Origin: a virus
Strand: one strand, 5' to 3'
Length of the DNA stretch: 23,649 bases
Virus record (IMG/VR): IMGVR_UViG_3300005260_000046
Coordinates: 1 to 23,649 of that record
Part shown: positions 7,126-13,117 of the stretch, piece after piece
Numbering within the stretch: position 1 is the stretch's first letter
How the letters are laid out: every line of letters starts with the position of its first letter
Translations under genes and position numbers: made by a program
The notes under the pieces: model-generated
The model's database searches: none
The model's input: only the letters and a program-made list of their open reading frames with translations
What the model was told of the DNA's origin: nothing

Positions 7126-7706
7126 CCTACCAAGGCTTCGATCGCTGCCAGAGTGCTGGCGAAAGTTGCGCTGCCGCTTTCGGGTGCGATGGATACTGCA
7201 CGTGGGGGATAAGGCTCCCTGAGTTTGTCAGGATTGGTTAATTTGAGCTTGTAACCGCCGTCGATAGTTTCATCGGATGCATTGCGTTCAGCATCGGTCA
7301 GGATCATGCCGTTTACTGCACCGAACAATTCAATGGCTGAGTCGCTGGAGTTGTAATTGTTTACAGCGATCGCTCTTACACGACCATAGCCCATAGCCAT
7401 CAGTTGTGTTTTGATGTCGACCGACAAGCCGGCAACGTTGAAATCGATCTCTTCGGTATATCTTGGTCCAACTGAAGTTTTAGCCAGTTTCGACATGGTG
7501 CTGAAGCTGTTGTTGGTGCCTTCGAACTTGTAGACCTTAGCACTGCCGACAGCAGCCAGACCGGTTATGATAAGCGGGTTACTGGGATCATAGGTTATAG
7601 TAATATCATCCTGGTTGAAGACGTATATCATATCTTCGATACCTGCGGTGATCGGGGAGCCTGTACCCAGGCTGAACCCCGCGTTTATTTTGTTGTAAAT
7701 TGACAT
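7122..7706 (-). CDS. Putative major tail (tube-like) protein
   Basis: A 194-residue virion protein, rich in beta strands and without membrane segments. The start MSIYNKINAGFSLGTGSPITAGIEDMIYVFNQDDI and the later GYGRVRAIAVNN and KLTNPDKLREPYPPRAV are compatible with a tail tube subunit. Abundant virion proteins commonly sit next to the major capsid gene, as this one does (80 bases after its stop). The leader carries a strong 12-base inverted repeat. I do not see a diagnostic motif; a head decoration or capsid cement protein is the main alternative. Confidence 0.6.
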   Translation of the reverse strand: MSIYNKINAGFSLGTGSPITAGIEDMIYVFNQDDITITYDPSNPLIITGLAAVGSAKVYKFEGTNNSFSTMSKLAKTSVGPRYTEEIDFNVAGLSVDIKTQLMAMGYGRVRAIAVNNYNSSDSAIELFGAVNGMILTDAERNASDETIDGGYKLKLTNPDKLREPYPPRAVSIAPESGSATFASTLAAIEALVG

Positions 7707-7730
7707 TTTTGAGTTGATTAAGTTGAATAG

Positions 7731-7781
7731 GTTGATTGAGTTGGATTAAGTTGTCAGAGCTATAAGTTGAACTCAATCAAC
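7731..7781. repeat. Perfect 12-base inverted repeat in the capsid/tail spacer
   Basis: GTTGATTGAGTT (7731-7742) and AACTCAATCAAC (7770-7781) are exact reverse complements with a 27-base loop. The flanking bases 7710-7765 contain four more GTTGATT/AGTTGAAT-like words. A hairpin here would form in the transcript right after the capsid stop, and could slow 3' decay or attenuate transcription. Confidence 0.7.
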
Positions 7782-7786
7782 TACGC

Positions 7787-8995
7787 TTAAGCGCTTAGAT
7801 AAAAGATCTCGTTTGCAAATTTGAAGTTTACGGCTGCTTTCATGCGGGCCTTCATGCGTACTACATCGTCGTTGGTGTATGGCTTCATGTAGACGGTAGA
7901 GAGCTCTGAAGCGTCTCCTAGCAGATCGACGCCGAGGAATAGATTTGATGCGCGTGCACCGAGAATTGTATTTGCCTGCCAGTGGTTCATTAGTTGCAGG
8001 GGAACGCCCAGGTAATCCATTTTTTTAGGGTCGGTGAAGGCATTCAGCACATTGACGGCTTTGTTTGCCTGCGCCTGGGCATAAGCGTAACCTACGTGCA
8101 ATGGAATTTGCAGGTTAAAATCATCCTGACTGCGGTCGGCCGGGTCAAGCTGAGAATATACGCTGCTTAATACACCCAGCACGTTGCTGGCATTTATGTA
8201 GCTTACCGTTGCAGCGGTTGCCGTTCCGGTGAAAGTGGCGGCTTTGCGTGTATTGATCTCGTTGAAATTGCGGGTCAGTTTAAAGGTAGTCGAACTTAAC
8301 ACGGTTACGAAGTAGGATTGCCCCTGCACCACGATTCCAGGCGTGCCGTTGGTGGTATCTTTGCTGGTACCAGTTACGGCTGTGATAGTAACTACGTCGC
8401 CATCTGCAAAAGCGGACGTATCAGAAACAGTTACCACGCCAGTTGCGTCGATTGCTGACGCGGACATTGATGTAGCGGGTTTGCTAAGATTGACTTTGTA
8501 AACACCTGAAGCTGCGGCGATGGAAGGAAGCAGGCCCGTAAAAGATGCGGTAAAAGCAGCTTCCTTTGTCGAGGATTTACCCAACCAATAGAGGCGTTCG
8601 TTGGCGATCTGTATTTTGGTTAGATAACGCTGCACCATAAAGTCGGACAGATCGACCACGCCTTCATAATCCATAAAGGCGCCATGTTTCAGGCTTTGGG
8701 CTTCCCAGGATTGTACGAGCTTATCCCATTGTTCCTGTTTCATGAATTCGTAGACTACCGGGTCGAGGTAGCTTTCGTTTTGCAAAGCCGTGGTACCCTG
8801 GTCGGCAAAGATGCCGGATGGGTCCTGTAGCACCACGTCGTCGTCCACATCAAGTATTACCTTGCGCGATTTGACGTCATTGATAACGGTCAGCAGGCCA
8901 CGTTTCACCGAATCGGCTTCGAGGAGCGTGCTGGCCATGAACCCGGCCAGCGCTTCGCCGGCATAGGTATTGTTTGTAAATGTAAATTGAGCCAT
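7787..8995 (-). CDS. Major capsid protein with an inserted beta domain
   Basis: A 402-residue protein with the general organisation of an HK97-type shell protein: an N-terminal arm (MAQFTFTNNTYAGEALAGFM), a helical P-domain-like region (about 85-145, YEFMKQEQWDKLVQSWEAQS) and a C-terminal strand-rich part ending VNFKFANEIFYLSA. Residues about 171-268 are different in character: Ser/Thr/Ala/Val-rich beta with SAFADGDVVTITAVTGTS and GQSYFVTVLSSTTFKL. This pattern is seen in repeat domains of phage surface and fibre proteins, so it is probably an outward-facing insertion. The gene follows the prohead protease and has an unstructured leader of ACAAC-like repeats directly before the ATG. The identity as the main shell protein is inferred from position, length and arrangement. 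Confidence 0.78.
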   Translation of the reverse strand: MAQFTFTNNTYAGEALAGFMASTLLEADSVKRGLLTVINDVKSRKVILDVDDDVVLQDPSGIFADQGTTALQNESYLDPVVYEFMKQEQWDKLVQSWEAQSLKHGAFMDYEGVVDLSDFMVQRYLTKIQIANERLYWLGKSSTKEAAFTASFTGLLPSIAAASGVYKVNLSKPATSMSASAIDATGVVTVSDTSAFADGDVVTITAVTGTSKDTTNGTPGIVVQGQSYFVTVLSSTTFKLTRNFNEINTRKAATFTGTATAATVSYINASNVLGVLSSVYSQLDPADRSQDDFNLQIPLHVGYAYAQAQANKAVNVLNAFTDPKKMDYLGVPLQLMNHWQANTILGARASNLFLGVDLLGDASELSTVYMKPYTNDDVVRMKARMKAAVNFKFANEIFYLSA

Positions 8996-8998
8996 TTT

Positions 8999-9050
8999 TT
9001 TGGTTTAGTTGTAGTAGTTGTAAAGGTTGTAATGGTTGGAGTGGTTGTTA
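8999..9050. repeat. GTTGTA-family repeat leader of the capsid gene
   Basis: Degenerate units of GTTGTA/GGTTG (GTTGTAGTAGTTGTAAAGG and onward) fill the region just upstream of the capsid ATG. On the transcribed strand they read as ACAAC repeats in an A/C-rich leader that should be unstructured. Bacteroidetes often use such leaders for translation without a Shine-Dalgarno. Confidence 0.55.
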
Positions 9051-9141
9051 TCCAGTAAGTAGTATCAAATATTGTGGCTTGGTTATTTTATAAGGTTTAG
9101 TAATTTAGGTGAACCTTAGAGGTAAGAAAGTCATATTTAAG

Positions 9142-9363
9142 ATGGGAATAATTTTATTTGGATTAATCGGAATATCGACCGTATATCTAATCCGATGGCT
9201 TATTAGTAAGTTTGAAAGTTGGTCAGGACGGTTTGAAAATCACTCGTTCCAATTTCAGTTGATTTTAATATTTAAAGTGGTGATTATAATAGCTATAGCA
9301 ATCGTCGCACTGTGTGCCTCTTTTGCTGCCGCTACATTTAATTACTCAATCTTATTCAAATAG
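9142..9363 (+). CDS. Small two-helix membrane protein (accessory gene)
   Basis: The 73-residue product has two hydrophobic segments, about residues 1-18 (MGIILFGLIGISTVYLI) and 39-63 (ILIFKVVIIIAIAIVALCASFAAA), separated by a polar loop. A GTG at 9109 in the same frame would add MNLRGKKVIFK in front; I prefer the ATG at 9142 but the longer form is possible. The gene is A/T-rich, runs against the late genes and fills the gap between the protease and capsid genes, like the other plus-strand cargo genes. No family is recognised. A superinfection-exclusion-type membrane peptide would fit position and size, but nothing in the sequence shows this. Confidence 0.5.
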   Translation: MGIILFGLIGISTVYLIRWLISKFESWSGRFENHSFQFQLILIFKVVIIIAIAIVALCASFAAATFNYSILFK

Positions 9364-9442
9364 CCACCAAGGTTAAATATTTCATCCCATGGTCTAACAG
9401 GTAAATAGCCTTCCTTTGATACCAGCTATTGGTTGCTGGATA

Positions 9443-10639
9443 CTATTTCGTGATAGCTTTCTTAACAGCGTTTTGCGCTAAAGTGGTTTGTGGCGAGAAG
9501 AAAGGCATCGGTTCGGTTTTGGCTTTGTTGCTGCGGCGTGAATTTTCGGGAGTGAAGTCTGAGCGGATCTCATTTTTCACTTCTTCGCGTGTTTTGTCCA
9601 GGCAGGTATTAGCTGCGTCCAGGGCTGCTTTCGCTTCGGCTAACAGGGCATTTTGCGCGTGCAATTTTGCTTTGATGGCTTTTACACGATTTTGCAGATC
9701 TGCTTTCTTTTTCGAACCGAAAATATTTTCCGGCATAACGTCATCATCATCGTCTGCATCAGGTTCTGCATCCGGATCAGCAGGAGTAATTTTCTGAACT
9801 TTGCCGCTTTTTACAGCGACTTTCTGCCCTGTTGATGTTGTATAACAATCACTTGCGGCAGGAGTTGTCATGTCTTCATCCTGGTAAACCTCTGCGCCTT
9901 CGTCCAGTTCGCCGGTATGATGCAGCGTACCTTTGTCGGTAATGGTTTGTTTGTTGACGACCTTCTTAAAGAAGTTCATGATCCTATCCAGGACGGATGT
10001 GTTCCTGTCGATCAGTTCTCTGTTTTCAATGTTCATGTTTGGGTTGTTATTTAAGATCTTATTGATGCAGCGACGATAGAACAAGGGTGCTGTGCCTGTG
10101 AATTGTTTAATAATTGCGCTGTTCGAAATTTCGGCAGTATAATCTTCTATCTGATCGATGAAGCCGAGATCAAGCGCCTGGTCGGCGGTCATCCAGGTGA
10201 CGGAGTCTATCAGACTATTAATAGTGATACCATCCAACCCGGTTTTGTCGATGTATATCTGGGCCAGGCGCGATTGTACGACGTTCAGCATTTTTATGTC
10301 CTTCAACAACTCGTCAGCGTTACCACCTGAACCGACCATTGGCTTATGGATCATCAGCAGGGCATATTTGCTCATGATAATGTTTTGGCCGGCCATAGCC
10401 ACAATAGAAGCAGCGGAGGCAGCCAGCGCATCGACATAGGTAGTAACATTGCCGGGGTATTTTTTTAGTAGATCATAGATGGCAATGGCATCGAGCGCGC
10501 TGCCGCCGGCCGAGCTGATGTGTACTTCCACATCCTGCCCGGCTGCTGCTTCCAGTTGGGTTTGTATATAAGCTGATGATAAGGTTCCGGTGCCGATGCA
10601 ATCGGTGTCGGTATCGTATAGGTAGATTTTGTAGCTCAT
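9443..10639 (-). CDS. ClpP-type prohead protease fused to a scaffold-like C-terminal domain
   Basis: The N-terminal about 190 residues are an S14 (ClpP-fold) protease: substrate loop HISSAGGSALDAIAIYD (40-56), nucleophile S75 in DALAASAAS, H98 in LLMIHKP, and the C-terminal WMTADQALDLGFIDQI (149-164), with D145 as the likely third residue. The usual Gly before the nucleophile loop is Ala71. After residue about 200 the protein changes: a linker, an acidic patch (DPDAEPDADDDDD) and a basic, Ala-rich coiled coil (about 310-365), as in phage scaffolds. The protease matures the prohead by cutting scaffold and capsid. The gene lies upstream of the capsid gene, with a plus-strand cargo gene between. 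A second start at 10036 may make the scaffold part alone. Upstream is the highly structured gap 10640-11030. Confidence 0.88.
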   Translation of the reverse strand: MSYKIYLYDTDTDCIGTGTLSSAYIQTQLEAAAGQDVEVHISSAGGSALDAIAIYDLLKKYPGNVTTYVDALAASAASIVAMAGQNIIMSKYALLMIHKPMVGSGGNADELLKDIKMLNVVQSRLAQIYIDKTGLDGITINSLIDSVTWMTADQALDLGFIDQIEDYTAEISNSAIIKQFTGTAPLFYRRCINKILNNNPNMNIENRELIDRNTSVLDRIMNFFKKVVNKQTITDKGTLHHTGELDEGAEVYQDEDMTTPAASDCYTTSTGQKVAVKSGKVQKITPADPDAEPDADDDDDVMPENIFGSKKKADLQNRVKAIKAKLHAQNALLAEAKAALDAANTCLDKTREEVKNEIRSDFTPENSRRSNKAKTEPMPFFSPQTTLAQNAVKKAITK

Positions 10640-10643
10640 TTTA

Positions 10644-10671
10644 GATATGAGATGTGAGATATGAGATGTGA
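10644..10671. repeat. 7-base tandem repeat, GATATGA/GATGTGA x2
   Basis: Four perfect heptamers alternate, GATATGA, GATGTGA, GATATGA, GATGTGA, so the unit is also a 14-mer repeated twice. They lie immediately upstream of the protease start and read ATCTCAT/ATCTCAC on its transcript. Confidence 0.85.
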
Positions 10672-10681
10672 GATTTTTTTG

Positions 10682-10713
10682 GTCCGAAAGTCGGGAAGTC
10701 CGTAAGTCCGAAA
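10682..10713. repeat. 8-base tandem repeat, GTCCGnAA x4
   Basis: The units GTCCGAAA, GTCGGGAA, GTCCGTAA and GTCCGAAA are head to tail without gaps. The same word family occupies the spacer at 3661-3696, about 7 kb away in the same late transcript. Confidence 0.85.
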
Positions 10714-10734
10714 GAAAATTCGAGAATTATTGAC

Positions 10735-10793
10735 TTGGTATATTCAAAGATCGGAAGAAATTGCGGTTAAAGTGGTGACAGTGTTTTGTCAGT
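10735..10793 (-). promoter_or_regulatory. Bipartite 59-base element, copy 1 (candidate phage promoter/operator)
   Basis: On the plus strand it reads TTGGTATATTCAAAGATCGG (10735-10754), 14 unconserved bases, then a 25-base block from AAAGTGGTGACAG to TTTTGTCAGT. The 25-base block contains the dyad TGACA-N6-TGTCA (10776-10791). Read on the minus strand, towards the protease gene, the first block contains GATCTTTG, one mismatch from the TAnnTTTG -7 box, followed by AATATACCAA. No normal -33 box is present at the right distance, so an activator bound at the dyad would be needed. The 391-base gap 10640-11030 has no gene that I can support. Confidence 0.5.
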
Positions 10794-10810
10794 ACTTTTT
10801 TATGATTGCG

Positions 10811-10860
10811 CCGATTGTATTTGGTGATTACACCGATTCTATTTTGATCTTACCGATTGT
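10811..10860. repeat. Three CCGATTST repeats about 21 bases apart
   Basis: CCGATTGT (10811), CCGATTCT (10833) and CCGATTGT (10853) are spaced 22 and 20 bases, two DNA turns, so they face the same side of the helix. The first two are followed by ATTTTG-like bases. They lie between the two copies of the bipartite element. Such phasing suits cooperative binding of a protein. Confidence 0.55.
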
Positions 10861-10915
10861 TCGCGCAGGAACCAAGTTACTAAGGCGGAAAGATAAGTAA
10901 TGATTATTATGTTGA

Positions 10916-10974
10916 TTGGCATATTCAAAGGTCGGGATAAAGATTTATAAAAGTGGTGACAGCGTTTTGTCAGT
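10916..10974 (-). promoter_or_regulatory. Bipartite 59-base element, copy 2 (candidate phage promoter/operator)
   Basis: It has the same architecture and total length as copy 1: TTGGCATATTCAAAGGTCGG, 14 unrelated bases, then the 25-base block with TGACA-N6-TGTCA (10957-10972). The two outer blocks differ from copy 1 only by transitions (18 of 20 and 24 of 25 identical), while the 14-base middle matches at only 5 positions. The minus-strand -7-like word is GACCTTTG. Confidence 0.5.
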
Positions 10975-11030
10975 GAATGGATTTGCTTGATTGACAGTAT
11001 TGTTTTAATTTAGATAAGTTGATTTAAACA

Positions 11031-11462
11031 ATGGAACCCAAGTCCTATCAATATAGCCTTCTCAATTGCTTGGCCTGGTTTCTTAATTGCGCGATATACG
11101 GGTATCTGCTATCGAGAGTATTTAGACCCTCGCACACTTTACCACCTTTTTGGCTTTATGTTGGAATATTCGCAATTGCCATATGGACATATCGATTCTT
11201 CGAACAGTTGATGTATTATTTTATACCGTTCATCTTAGGCAGAACCGCTTTCAAATTGGATAGTGAAGGGCTTTCTTACAGGAGCAAAACTGTTGGCTGG
11301 CAGGAGATAAAAGAAATTAAAGTATCTACAATGGGCACCAGACTGAAGCTTATTTTGAACGACCGTAAAAAGGTAAGAATTAATTTAAACATCATCAAAG
11401 GCAATGATGCTGAAATACATCGAAATTTGCTAACCTATTTTGAAAAGAGCAAAACGCAATGA
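11031..11462 (+). CDS. Membrane protein with PH-like cytoplasmic domain (accessory gene)
   Basis: The 143-residue protein has two membrane helices (about residues 9-29 and 38-56, possibly running on to about 68), followed by a soluble beta domain. That domain begins AFKLDSEGLSYRSKTVGWQEIKEI, the signature seen in bacterial PH-like domains (strand, 'GL.yrs', then W-x-x-I-x-x-I). Such proteins occur in Bacteroidetes as small membrane proteins of unknown function, some next to toxin genes. Here the stop overlaps the start of a secreted protein gene (ATGA), so the two form a translationally coupled pair on the plus strand, against the late genes. I see no clear promoter in the 60 bases upstream. 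The function is unknown; immunity, exclusion or envelope stress roles are guesses. Confidence 0.7.
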   Translation: MEPKSYQYSLLNCLAWFLNCAIYGYLLSRVFRPSHTLPPFWLYVGIFAIAIWTYRFFEQLMYYFIPFILGRTAFKLDSEGLSYRSKTVGWQEIKEIKVSTMGTRLKLILNDRKKVRINLNIIKGNDAEIHRNLLTYFEKSKTQ

Positions 11463-12343
11463 AATATTGTATCACTTTTTTAAAATACGCCTTTTCAATT
11501 TTATCAGCGGTTTTTGCTGTAAATAGTTTTTCTTACGCCCAATCCCAAAACTGTAATTGTCCCGCAAATGAGTTTGGCTATTCAAAGGCAAAAAAGGCTG
11601 ACACCGTTTTTCACCTGTCCAACGATAAATCGATTGCCTTATACGGAAGTAAAGATACCGAAATTGCAAAAGGCAGAACCTTCTATTCTGAATTTGTGCT
11701 TGCTGCTTGCGGCGAAAAGAATGTTATCAAATTCTGGGGGGCCGTGCTGGAATGCCAGCTAAAAGTAAAAAAAAATACACTTATAGTTGAGACCGTTGAC
11801 AGCTTGACAACCGGTAAAAATATGCGATACAAATGGACGGTGTGGACCATGGAGCGCATCTATTTCAAGAATGGCAAAGCTGTAAAAGATTTTAAAGTTA
11901 ACAGGCAAATGCCTAAGTATAATGCGCAGGAGATACAGTCGACTTTGAAACAATATGAAGAGTCTGTCAAGAAAGATGAAGCTATAAATAACCCCAATCG
12001 CGTCAATAATGTGAATATGGAAATAGCTGACAAGCTGTTCATAAGTGCCATTTCGGGAAGCAGACAGGCGCGCGAATATTTGAAGCACTTTAGATCGCAT
12101 TTTGGCGGCCTCGACGGCGAATATTTGGAATGGTACGATAATCTGACGCGAAAAATGAAAGAGTGGGATACCAACACATCTGCTAATGAATATAGGTTAT
12201 ATCATTCCTCAAAACAATTCAATGCCCGCCATATAGTTCGTTCATCGCGGCCAAATTTGCCGGCGGCTTCCAGTACGGCCTGGTGCTTGCTGAGGCCCCG
12301 CTTTTTTACCTGGGCCTCCACCCATAAATACATTTCGCGGTAA
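11459..12343 (+). CDS. Secreted protein of unknown function whose 3' end runs antisense into the next gene
   Basis: The ORF encodes 294 residues. Residues 1-28 are a signal peptide (MKYCITFLKYAFSILSAVFA, cleavage after SYAQ). The mature part begins with a Cys-rich stretch (CNCPANEFGYSK), has further cysteines and a C-terminal helical region (IQSTLKQYEESVKKDEAI, then REYLKHFRSHFGG). It starts by ATGA overlap with the PH-like membrane gene, so the two proteins probably work together at the envelope. From about residue 249 the frame is the exact antisense of the small HTH-like minus-strand gene, with a low-complexity, unprotein-like tail (SSRPNLPAASS). The native end was therefore probably near residue 248 and its stop lost. 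No family is recognised. Confidence 0.65.
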   Translation: MKYCITFLKYAFSILSAVFAVNSFSYAQSQNCNCPANEFGYSKAKKADTVFHLSNDKSIALYGSKDTEIAKGRTFYSEFVLAACGEKNVIKFWGAVLECQLKVKKNTLIVETVDSLTTGKNMRYKWTVWTMERIYFKNGKAVKDFKVNRQMPKYNAQEIQSTLKQYEESVKKDEAINNPNRVNNVNMEIADKLFISAISGSRQAREYLKHFRSHFGGLDGEYLEWYDNLTRKMKEWDTNTSANEYRLYHSSKQFNARHIVRSSRPNLPAASSTAWCLLRPRFFTWASTHKYISR

Positions 12344-12432
12344 ATAAAGATCTTGCCGGTAATGAAACCGGCTTTGTACATTTCGGAAAAAATGCCATCG
12401 TTGAATAAGGTGTTGGCGAGGGTGATATTCAT
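12202..12432 (-). CDS. Small HTH-like protein of the late region
   Basis: The 76-residue protein from the ATG at 12432 begins MNITLANTLFNDGIFSEMYK. Its C-terminus (KHQAVLEAAGKFGRDERTIWRAL) has the helix-turn-helix look of small DNA-binding proteins that recruit RNA polymerase or control late genes. A longer reading of the frame to 12504 adds a Cys/Ile-rich N-terminus that looks like untranslated sequence. It lies between the tape measure and the protease genes, in the late orientation. It is one of the few candidates in the window for a regulator acting at the bipartite elements at 10735-10974; that link is speculative. A virion-associated small helical protein is the alternative. Confidence 0.6.
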   Translation of the reverse strand: MNITLANTLFNDGIFSEMYKAGFITGKIFIYREMYLWVEAQVKKRGLSKHQAVLEAAGKFGRDERTIWRALNCFEE

Positions 12433-12455
12433 AAAAAAAATTGATCGAGAAAATA

Positions 12456-12500
12456 AACCTTTGCAGGTTATTGTTATCCTAATTAAAACTAATATATTTA
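12456..12500 (+). promoter_or_regulatory. Bacteroidetes-type promoter of the plus-strand lipoprotein gene
   Basis: TTG (12471-12473), 19 bases, TATATTTA (12493-12500) fits TTTG-N19-TAnnTTTG except the last base, with the start codon 22 bases further on. A dyad, AACCT-TTGC-AGGTT (12456-12469), lies just upstream of the TTG and may be an operator shared with the divergent HTH-like gene. Confidence 0.55.
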
Positions 12501-12522
12501 GCACAATTTAAACCTAAGCATT

Positions 12523-13041
12523 ATGCTATTTCAAGTAAAAAGCTCATCTACCAGGATATTGGTATCAATCATCTTCGCAGTAATTGTTTCGTCTTGCGGA
12601 GTTAGGATTAAACAGCAATATTATGATGATGATTATCAAACCACTGTTCTTCCAACATCTGATAAAATTCTTTGTACTAATGAGAATGGTGAGAGAATAG
12701 ATGGATGGCTAATTGCGAGACATGATTCCATTTTTTTAGTATTGCAGCTCCAGTATTCACGATCAAATCACAGAAGATTTTATATGCCACAGGGAGATTA
12801 TTTATCTGTAGAATTTTCTGATGGCGAATATTACCATTTGATCAATGGCTGGGGCACAAGATCGTGGCGAGGCAACGTATTGGGTGATGACGATCGTATA
12901 ACGAACGCTTTCATCCCATTGTCAGATAATGATATGAGCAAATTATTATCAAAAACGATTGTTGCCTTAAATGTGCAAACCAGTGCCAGCAATACAAGAT
13001 TCATTGTAAAGCCTAAGAAGGACCTTGCTCTTAAAAAATGA
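12523..13041 (+). CDS. Predicted lipoprotein (accessory gene)
   Basis: The 172-residue protein carries a lipoprotein signal: a basic start (MLFQVKSSSTRILVSIIFAV), then VIVSSC with Cys25 as the lipidation site and Gly next. The mature part starts with an acidic/aromatic segment (YYDDDYQTT) and is predicted beta-rich, with NENGERIDGWLIARHDSIFLVLQLQYSR and an aromatic segment YYHLINGWGTRSWRGN. I do not recognise a family. It is A/T-rich, lies on the plus strand against the late genes, has its own host-type promoter, and is convergent with the tape measure gene, whose stop is 77 bases away. It probably acts at the outer membrane of the lysogen, for example in receptor masking or exclusion; that is inference. 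Confidence 0.72.
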   Translation: MLFQVKSSSTRILVSIIFAVIVSSCGVRIKQQYYDDDYQTTVLPTSDKILCTNENGERIDGWLIARHDSIFLVLQLQYSRSNHRRFYMPQGDYLSVEFSDGEYYHLINGWGTRSWRGNVLGDDDRITNAFIPLSDNDMSKLLSKTIVALNVQTSASNTRFIVKPKKDLALKK

Positions 13042-13117
13042 TCTCATTGATGCGCCCGGCCTTGTTGCAGCTTTATCTGGATCAGGTCAAATTACCATTG
13101 CCACGGATACGGTAAAC

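Noticed and set aside
9429-9797. Plus-strand ORF of 122 residues opposite the protease C-terminus
   Set aside because: Its Ser/Phe/Ala-rich sequence is the antisense of the Ala/Lys-rich scaffold coiled coil.
10640-11030. CRISPR-like array in the repeat-rich gap
   Set aside because: The repeats are 7-8 bases, tandem without spacers, or two 59-base copies only; there is no regular repeat-spacer structure and no cas gene.
11573-11590. A third copy of the bipartite element (TTGGCTATTCAAAGGC) in the secreted-protein gene
   Set aside because: Only the first block is partly matched, one base is missing, and no TGACA dyad follows at the required distance; it is explained by coding sequence.
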